From assembly GCF_013307225.1 (NCBI RefSeq), contig NZ_CP028942.1:558001-622000 (forward strand): DNA of 64,000 bases, in the 5' to 3' direction. Below are positions 58,899 through 64,000 of the stretch, piece after piece (the stretch's first letter is position 1; every line of letters begins with the position of its first letter). Made by a program: the position numbers and the translations under genes. The notes under the pieces are model-generated. The model did no database searches. It was given only the letters and a program-made list of their open reading frames with translations, and was not told the origin of the DNA. The stretch is from Polynucleobacter tropicus. Lineage in GTDB: Bacteria; Pseudomonadota; Gammaproteobacteria; Burkholderiales; Burkholderiaceae.

Positions 58899-59447
58899 AT
58901 GACATCCCCATCCGAATTGGAGCCTTCTTCAGCTACCAAGTTGCAGCCGTATGAGCAATTGCGTTTATTGCGGGAGCAGACTCACATTCGGACCATTACC
59001 GATGAAATCGTCGGTCAACAATGCATCTTTTTTTATAGTCGAAATTGGGTATTTGATTACTCTCTCAATAGTTCCGACAGGCAATGGGACATTACGCAAC
59101 AGGTTTACTTTCGCAATGTACGCAAACACAAAGCGCTTGCATTTGCTTTGCCATATATTGTTATTCAACTCGCTTTTGCTAACTCACCTGGTTACTTACG
59201 CGCCATAGTTACTTATGGTGGGGACATCACTAAGATGATTGGATCAATGGACCATTTCATTAAGCGTGAGGAGGGAATTCGTGCTTGGGTAGAGCAACCA
59301 GACTTTAGTTGGCAGCCGTCGAGCATTGCTGAGTTGTCAAACAGGATATTGGAAGAAGGTAACCAATTTAAAGATATCGAGTTTTATCGATACCATGAGC
59401 CTTTTCATGCGAAGTTGAGTGGTACCTGGGAACAAATCACGGTCTAA
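58899..59447 (+). CDS. Unknown protein
   Basis: 182 residues, no signal peptide. Aromatic-rich alpha/beta sequence (CIFFYSRNWVFDYSLNSSDRQWDITQQVYFRNV). Start 4 bp after the preceding stop and 12 bp before the next gene, so part of a three-gene unit 57653-59810. Not recognised. Confidence 0.72.
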   Translation: MTSPSELEPSSATKLQPYEQLRLLREQTHIRTITDEIVGQQCIFFYSRNWVFDYSLNSSDRQWDITQQVYFRNVRKHKALAFALPYIVIQLAFANSPGYLRAIVTYGGDITKMIGSMDHFIKREEGIRAWVEQPDFSWQPSSIAELSNRILEEGNQFKDIEFYRYHEPFHAKLSGTWEQITV

Positions 59448-59459
59448 GATAGTCCCGTT

Positions 59460-59810
59460 ATGTCTATGCAAAACTCTGATTTTTACCAAGCTGAACAATA
59501 TTTGAAGTTGGGTCTATATCCCCAAGCTTTTGAGACATTTATGTCACTTGAGGTAGGTAATTTCGAGTGTACTTTTTTGGCACCCTGCAAAATGGCTTTA
59601 GATGGTCAGCTCAATGAATCTCAGTTAGAAGTCTTATTTCACGAGCTTGAACGTGAGCTAAAAAATAAAAATCCGCAAGCGATCTATAACTACGGGGTTG
59701 TAAAAAGCCACCTTGGGGATGTTCATAAGGCGACTGAATTATTGCAATTGGCCATGGATTTAGGTGTTGCCGAAGCCCGCGGCGCATTAAGCCGTTTGCT
59801 GCTCAAGTAA
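59460..59810 (+). CDS. Small TPR/Sel1-like protein
   Basis: 116 residues: FYQAEQYLKLGLYPQAFETFMSLE and NPQAIYNYGVVKSHLGDVHKATELLQLAMDLGVAEARGALSRLLLK resemble Sel1/TPR helices. Cytosolic. The start of the Sel1 protein at 63171 has a similar layout (an opening TPR-like segment, then a long acidic helix), so the two may be distant paralogues. Confidence 0.7.
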   Translation: MSMQNSDFYQAEQYLKLGLYPQAFETFMSLEVGNFECTFLAPCKMALDGQLNESQLEVLFHELERELKNKNPQAIYNYGVVKSHLGDVHKATELLQLAMDLGVAEARGALSRLLLK

Positions 59811-60163
59811 GACACTGACTTAGATCATTTTGATATTACACAACTCTTTTATTCTTACTTTTGCTTATATCAAGATGTTTAAATAGGTAAAATTTGTATT
59901 CCAATCAATAGCTTAAAACTCTATCCTCAAGAAAGCCTTAGTTTTGCTGCGCACCCCTTTGTAATTTTTAGGATTAGTTGTTGATCATATATATGCTTAA
60001 TTTTTAAGCATAGAAACCCACTAATAAATCTATATAAATCAATCAGTTGGAGCTAGATTTCAACTGGTAAGAAATTCCTCAAAACAAGGGTTTTTCCCTT
60101 TGAGAAGTCCATAACTACCCCTACGATGTAGCAATCAGCATTGCTTATCTTGATGGAGGTTAT
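59811..60163. other. 353-bp intergenic region without a gene
   Basis: AT-rich. It holds a perfect hairpin TATGCTTAA-TTT-TTAAGCATA (59992-60012), a second small hairpin AAGGG-TTTTT-CCCTT near 60090, and a good GGAGG ribosome site for the gene at 60164. I saw no tRNA cloverleaf and no conserved small-RNA motif. Confidence 0.6.
59992..60012. terminator. Hairpin in the 59811-60163 intergenic region
   Basis: 9-bp perfect stem TATGCTTAA / TTAAGCATA with a TTT loop. The stem resembles the hairpin after the fli operon (ATGCTTAAGA at 28336). No T-run, so function is uncertain. Confidence 0.35.
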
Positions 60164-60349
60164 ATGGGACAAAAAGAAGCTCTTGGCAAATCAGAACAGG
60201 CTTCCGAGTCTTTTGTGGAGTTGCATATTGAGGATCTCGTTAAGGATCGTCTTTTGTGGCAGGCGCAAGTCGGAAGGCGTACCTATCCCAGCGACACCCT
60301 CCCTAGCGTGATTCATATTCTTGAATCAAGTCTGACAGCCATTAGATAG
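60164..60349 (+). CDS. Unknown very small protein
   Basis: 61 residues with an excellent GGAGG ribosome site 7 bp before the ATG. Soluble and polar (SFVELHIEDLVKDRLLWQAQVGRRTYPSDTL). Followed 4 bp later by 60354. Not recognised. Confidence 0.6.
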   Translation: MGQKEALGKSEQASESFVELHIEDLVKDRLLWQAQVGRRTYPSDTLPSVIHILESSLTAIR

Positions 60350-60353
60350 CAGC

Positions 60354-60581
60354 ATGAACCTCAAGAGCTATATTGCCCCCATTGCTTTGGCAGTATTCAC
60401 TGCCATTATTGGGTTTTATCTGTTGCTGGGGTCTAGCCCAGCGAACACTCGCTCGCATTCCGAGGGCGGCGCCTTGGATGCTGAAGTCTTGCGCTATTTT
60501 TCAGCTAAAGCGGATCAATATGCCAAAGAAGATGCCGAGGCCAATAGCGGAAAGTCGGCCAAAAAAGCAGGCCAGATTTAG
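60354..60581 (+). CDS. Unknown small membrane-anchored protein
   Basis: 75 residues with one N-terminal hydrophobic segment (IAPIALAVFTAIIGFYLLLG) and a charged Ala/Lys/Glu-rich remainder. Probably paired with the 61-residue gene. Not recognised. Confidence 0.6.
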   Translation: MNLKSYIAPIALAVFTAIIGFYLLLGSSPANTRSHSEGGALDAEVLRYFSAKADQYAKEDAEANSGKSAKKAGQI

Positions 60582-60593
60582 ATTGCCAATCCT

Positions 60594-60950
60594 CTAGTTA
60601 TATCCGCAAGGATAGAGTTTCCTCAGTTTCTTGAGCAGAATGTCATCGACGTTCGGCTTAATCGGGTTATCAGCAATCTCATTGATGCCGGTGGCAATGA
60701 TCTCTCGATAGTCAGAGATGCTCAGCTTTAAATAGGGCGGGAAGCAATACAAGGGAACTTGTTTATTGTTAACAAGCGCCTTATTTGCGGTATTCAGGCC
60801 GGAGCTGAGGCCCAATAAATAAGTATTCGTAGATTGCGTCTTACTTTTGTTCTCATAATCAGCGATAGATAAGTCAGCCCAGGCATTGAAGGAGGCGAAG
60901 GTTCCAATCAAGAGTGGCAGGAGTAGCAAGAGTGGTGATTTTGTGATCAT
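60594..60950 (-). CDS. Secreted protein, Rap1a/Tai-like
   Basis: 118 residues from the ATG at 60950. Signal peptide (LLLLLPLLIGTFASFNAWA). The mature part has YLLGLSSGLN, a LYCFPPYLKLS motif and a terminal LRKLYPCGYN; the two cysteines can pair. The layout matches the small Rap1a/Tai-type periplasmic helical fold, in some species an immunity protein. No toxin gene is next to it, so an immunity role is not supported. Confidence 0.65.
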   Translation of the reverse strand: MITKSPLLLLLPLLIGTFASFNAWADLSIADYENKSKTQSTNTYLLGLSSGLNTANKALVNNKQVPLYCFPPYLKLSISDYREIIATGINEIADNPIKPNVDDILLKKLRKLYPCGYN

Positions 60951-61075
60951 AGTTTTTAAGCAAAGCAAAAGTGAGCTGAATGTGGACTTAGGAATAATTT
61001 AACAGATGCCGGAAATACCGCGCTTTTTCAAGCCATAGTAAGCTATGAGCAATAGATTACTAACAAGGATCATTT

Positions 61076-61633
61076 ATGGCTGATATTGACTGGGATTTTT
61101 GGTTTTCAAAGCCCTATATATACACTTGGCAGGCTGCCGCTTTGATCCATGGAATTAATCCCAAGCAAGTGAAGTTTCCAGTGCGTGATGCAGCAGGTGA
61201 GTTGCACTTTGATCGATCAAATTTTGATGGTCAGTACGATGAATTTAAGGCCAAGCTCGATTTACTCACCGAGCATGCTTGGATACAAAACTTTTCCGCC
61301 CAAAATATGCGAGTGGATTTCAAGCGGTTTTTATTCTGGGCACGCCACATTCGTAAATGGGATATGCCACCAAGGTTGGCGGCATTTGCGCAAGGGGTTG
61401 ATCTCGATGCTTTAGATGAGAATGCAGAAGAGAAAGCGAATTTATTAAGAGATGAGCGCAATACGCTGCAGCTCATTTGGGCGCTAAGGACTTTACTCAA
61501 AGAGCATCAGTACGGCAAAACGGACCGTGAGCTCATTTATTACTTATCTAAAACTTATCCCGATAGACCTGGATTTAAACGACTTGCTTTAGAGATGAAA
61601 TTTGCTGAAGCGCAGGTTGCCTCAGAAATCTAA
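61076..61633 (+). CDS. Unknown cytosolic protein
   Basis: 185 residues, AAGGA site before the ATG. Trp/aromatic-rich start (DIDWDFWFSKPYIYTWQAAALIHGINPKQVKF), then helices. I have seen similar openings in hypothetical proteins of betaproteobacterial accessory regions but cannot name a function. Convergent with 61635. Confidence 0.72.
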   Translation: MADIDWDFWFSKPYIYTWQAAALIHGINPKQVKFPVRDAAGELHFDRSNFDGQYDEFKAKLDLLTEHAWIQNFSAQNMRVDFKRFLFWARHIRKWDMPPRLAAFAQGVDLDALDENAEEKANLLRDERNTLQLIWALRTLLKEHQYGKTDRELIYYLSKTYPDRPGFKRLALEMKFAEAQVASEI

Positions 61634-61634
61634 A

Positions 61635-62006
61635 CTATTTTGGGTAGGCTGTAGCCTTTGGAATGTCATCGGCTGTCCAAGTTTTGCTCAGATCGCCTGT
61701 TGGGCCAAACTTCACAAATGAATATAAGACGCCCAGTATCAAAGCTGCGATGGCAATGATTTTTGTTATTTTGTGATCATGCTCTTCTTTAATGACGTAT
61801 TTTGGCGCTGGCTGGCGCACTTGAAAAACTTCAGGAAAGGCGTCTTCAATGGATTCTTTGGCTGATTTAATAAAGCGGTAGCGCACTTCTTCAGATTCGC
61901 CTATCTCAATCGCACGAGCAGCCTTGAAGTATTGTTCGCTAGCCCCACTCAGTATTTTGGCTTTGTGAATCAGGTCTGAGTGTCTTTCAAGTTCTTCCGG
62001 TGTCAT
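61635..62006 (-). CDS. Unknown membrane-anchored protein
   Basis: 123 residues. A helical cytosolic part (about 1-60) and one membrane helix near 82-100 (IAIAALILGVLYSFVKFG). A GGAG precedes the ATG. A weak sigma-28-like arrangement (AAAA-N16-GCCGTTAA on the minus strand, 62024-62051) sits just upstream, but its start point would remove the ribosome site. Not recognised. Confidence 0.65.
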   Translation of the reverse strand: MTPEELERHSDLIHKAKILSGASEQYFKAARAIEIGESEEVRYRFIKSAKESIEDAFPEVFQVRQPAPKYVIKEEHDHKITKIIAIAALILGVLYSFVKFGPTGDLSKTWTADDIPKATAYPK

Positions 62007-62036
62007 TGCCTGCTAATCTCCATTTAACGGCATGCC

Positions 62037-62246
62037 TCAGGCATTACTTTTCTTCTTGGTGCGCTTGGATTTGGATAGGGCTTTAAATTGATTGATCATT
62101 TGATTACGAAATTTGATAAAAGCCTCATTAGAGTCAAATGCCTCAATAGCCTCTTTTTCGATCTCGCCATCGCCGATTCTGTAGCTGACAACCCAATAAT
62201 GGGCTAAATCGCTCGGTTCGATCAAGATCACTTCAAACTTTTGCAC
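62037..62246 (-). CDS. Unknown small protein
   Basis: 69 residues. GTG start with AAGGAG upstream. Looks like a small alpha/beta domain (MQKFEVILIEPSDLAHYWVVSYRIGDGEIEKEA) with a Lys-rich end. Perfect palindrome ATGCCTCAGGCAT (62032-62044) covers its stop codon. Not recognised. Confidence 0.62.
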   Translation of the reverse strand: MQKFEVILIEPSDLAHYWVVSYRIGDGEIEKEAIEAFDSNEAFIKFRNQMINQFKALSKSKRTKKKSNA

Positions 62247-62300
62247 GGCTGACTTTGCTCCTTAATTCAGATTAATCATACTCCCAGTAAAATAAACGGC

Positions 62301-63056
62301 ATGGCCTATGAAACGTACCCCCCAGAGCTCGGAAAAATCGATCCTAAATTCGCATTAGATCCACGCTTTATTTTTAAAAACTTGGAGAGGATGTTATCCC
62401 CGGGGCCGGTATCAGCAATCTTTAATGTAAAAACCTCTGAAAAATTTCCGGTTAGTGTGCAGAGCTTGGATCCCAAGTTGGGTATCAAATTCAAAGCAGA
62501 AGAGTTGCCTAAGAATGGTATGGGTTCGTATCTTCAAGAGTCATGTTATTTTGTTGCTGGTCTTGAGGCTGGCAAGCTGCAATTTCCCATTGGAGGCTTA
62601 AGGTCGGCCGAAGTAGGCGGATTGGCTTGCGATATACCTAATGCTGTAACACTCATTCAGAGGCGAGAAGACTTTAGGGCAAAGGCACCGCCTGACCGAG
62701 CTTTTAAGGCGCTCATTTTCTTTACCGTAGGCAAAGAGATGATTGGGGATATTGTGGATGTCTCTGATAAAGGGTTACAGTTAGATCTTCGCCTTGGGGC
62801 AACAGAGATGGAAGTTGGTACTATTTGGACCAATTGTTCGTTAGAGCGGTTAACCGCTAGAACTGCTAAATTCGATCTTATCATCAGAAACATTCGGCCA
62901 AGCCCCTTGGAGGCCTCTCGAATTCGGGTGGGCTGTGAGCTGCATGAGCCAACCAAGCTCAATTTAAACGAATTTTTGAGTACCAGATCAGCCATTCAGA
63001 GTGCTAGACTAAATCGCCGTATTAACTACTGGTTTCAAGATACATCCTGGTGTTAG
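62301..63056 (+). CDS. PilZ-domain protein, YcgR-like flagellar brake
   Basis: 251 residues. The N-terminal YcgR-like domain (about 25-115) is followed by a PilZ domain (about 118-235). c-di-GMP-binding motifs are complete: RxxxR at R122-R126 (QRREDFR) and DxSxxG at D153-S155-G158 (DVSDKG). In enterobacteria YcgR binds c-di-GMP and slows the motor by contacting FliG/FliM/MotA. It is near but not inside the flagellar operons, and this assignment rests on domain order and motifs. Confidence 0.82.
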   Translation: MAYETYPPELGKIDPKFALDPRFIFKNLERMLSPGPVSAIFNVKTSEKFPVSVQSLDPKLGIKFKAEELPKNGMGSYLQESCYFVAGLEAGKLQFPIGGLRSAEVGGLACDIPNAVTLIQRREDFRAKAPPDRAFKALIFFTVGKEMIGDIVDVSDKGLQLDLRLGATEMEVGTIWTNCSLERLTARTAKFDLIIRNIRPSPLEASRIRVGCELHEPTKLNLNEFLSTRSAIQSARLNRRINYWFQDTSWC

Positions 63057-63170
63057 TGCAAGACGTTACCAAGGTATCAACACCCTAAGGCACTAGAGTG
63101 GTGCGGTAACACTCCCATATTACAATCAGTTCTTATAGATATTTGCTCAAAAGAGCATAGGAATAAGGTT

Positions 63171-63848
63171 ATGGGTTACGGCGCAATTGATTTAGCACAA
63201 TTAAATATGCAAAGAGGCAAGTATGAGGTTGCCTTTGATATTTTGTTTGATGCTGCAGTTAATGATCAAAATGATGATGCGCTCTTTTTGCTGACTAAGA
63301 TGACCTTTGACGGCAATCTCAATGCCGAGCAGATGGAAAAGTTCTATGAGTTACAAAATGGCCATACCAGCTTAGGCAATGGTTACGCTTTATTTAATGT
63401 TGGCTTGATGCATGAGCGCGGCCTTGGTAATGTCAAGCAATGTTATAAAACTGCAGTCGAGTATTACCAAAAAGCAATTAAGGAAGAAGTAAAGGATGCA
63501 TTTTGTAATTTGGGCAATATTTATGCCTTAGGGCTCGGCATGGAGGAAGGCGTTCCAAGAAATGTGGAGTTAGGAGTTAAATACCTTACGATTGGCGCAG
63601 AAGAGGGTAGCCGTCAGTGTGCGTATACCTTGGGCTCGCTCTATGGCAAAGGTGAATTTGTACCATTAGATCTCAAAAAAGCCTTTTACTTCTTATCCTT
63701 GGCCGCACTACAGGGCCATGATCAAGCTAAACGCGTACTACACATTTTTGTGCACACCCATAAAGAAAATTATGATGCTGAGATGGAAGCTGCTCAGTAT
63801 CAATTTGGGAAGATTCAAAATCTTCGACTGTTATATAAGTGCCTCTAA
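63171..63848 (+). CDS. Sel1-repeat protein
   Basis: 225 residues, cytosolic. Sel1-type repeats: HTSLGNGYALFNVGLMHERGLGNVKQCYKTAVEYYQKAIKEE, DAFCNLGNIYALGLGMEEGVPRNVELGVKYLTIGAEEG and RQCAYTLGSLYGKGEFVPLDLKKAFYFLSLAALQG. AAGG precedes the ATG. A GCTC-AAAA-GAGC hairpin is in its leader. A scaffold or adaptor role is usual for the family. Confidence 0.82.
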   Translation: MGYGAIDLAQLNMQRGKYEVAFDILFDAAVNDQNDDALFLLTKMTFDGNLNAEQMEKFYELQNGHTSLGNGYALFNVGLMHERGLGNVKQCYKTAVEYYQKAIKEEVKDAFCNLGNIYALGLGMEEGVPRNVELGVKYLTIGAEEGSRQCAYTLGSLYGKGEFVPLDLKKAFYFLSLAALQGHDQAKRVLHIFVHTHKENYDAEMEAAQYQFGKIQNLRLLYKCL

Positions 63849-63887
63849 CTTGATGAATTAGAAATTCAATTTGAGTCAATCGGCATG

Positions 63888-64000
63888 ATGAAAAAAAGCG
63901 TATTAAAAAAATTGAATTTTCCAGCGTATGTATTTCACGCTATTCATACTTTCGTCGTAAAAAATAAAGGACGAACCTTTCGCCAAAAGGTTTTCTCGCT
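63888..64000 (+). CDS. Possible partial gene at the window end
   Basis: An open frame from ATG 63888 (a second ATG at 63885) runs to the window end: KKSVLKKLNFPAYVFHAIHTFVVKNKGRTFRQKVFS. It is basic with no recognisable motif. Only about 37 codons are visible, so it may not be a gene. Confidence 0.4.
   Translation, partial: MKKSVLKKLNFPAYVFHAIHTFVVKNKGRTFRQKVFS

Noticed and set aside
59811..60163. Searched for a tRNA or small RNA in the largest gene-free stretch of the accessory part.
   Set aside because: No cloverleaf, no T-loop GTTCGA-type sequence, and no promoter-terminator pair; only short hairpins.
60594..60950. Rap1a/Tai-like gene as an immunity gene of a type VI effector pair.
   Set aside because: No effector-like gene on either side; fold resemblance alone does not support immunity.
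62024..62051. Sigma-28-like AAAA-N16-GCCGTTAA on the minus strand before 62006.
   Set aside because: The -35 lacks the leading T and the predicted start would cut off the GGAG ribosome site of the downstream gene.

Overview
This window looks like a chromosomal segment of a moderately AT-rich betaproteobacterium. Flagellar gene order and protein style suggest Burkholderiaceae, and a freshwater Polynucleobacter-like organism is my best guess. That guess rests on gene content and style only; no rRNA or other phylogenetic marker is present. I saw no tRNA, rRNA, CRISPR array, insertion sequence or phage.

Bases 1-48250 are an almost complete flagellar island. Layout: (i) flhF (cut by the window edge) and flhA on the minus strand; (ii) a late block on the plus strand: unknown gene, flaG, fliC, flaG, fliD, fliS, a FliK-like gene and the FlhB-C-domain gene flhX; (iii) fliE, an NtrC-type response regulator and its soluble histidine kinase on the minus strand; (iv) fliFGHIJKLMNOPQR plus an unknown secreted gene; (v) a periplasmic alpha carbonic anhydrase; (vi) flgBCDEFGHIJKL, motAB, three small envelope proteins, flhB and a SPINDLY/OGT-type glycosyltransferase. 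I did not find flgA, flgM, flgN, fliT, fliA, flhDC or chemotaxis genes here.

The regulatory layout is legible. Good sigma-54 (-24/-12) matches lie before flgB, at the end of fliJ (before fliK) and inside the response regulator gene (before fliE). Sigma-28-like promoters (TAAA-N16-GCCG) lie before fliC, before the unknown first late gene and, unexpectedly, before the carbonic anhydrase. A 15-bp palindrome, TGGCAAATTTTGCCA, recurs at flhA/late block, kinase/fliF, flgB (as a pair) and inside fliK. It is a good candidate for the binding site of the island's own sigma-54 activator.

Several exported flagellar proteins are enlarged by repeats. FliD carries three 110-residue repeats (exact 330-bp period) homologous to a stretch in the variable part of flagellin. 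The hook protein FlgE (914 aa) carries four glycine-rich repeats.

Bases 48252-64000 are accessory: a duplicated-voltage-sensor potassium channel, an M23 peptidase, three tandem bactofilins with a ParA-like ATPase, a YggT protein, a YcgR-like PilZ protein, Sel1-repeat proteins and many small unrecognised genes. The M23/bactofilin/ParA set looks like a cell-shape or polar-scaffold module.
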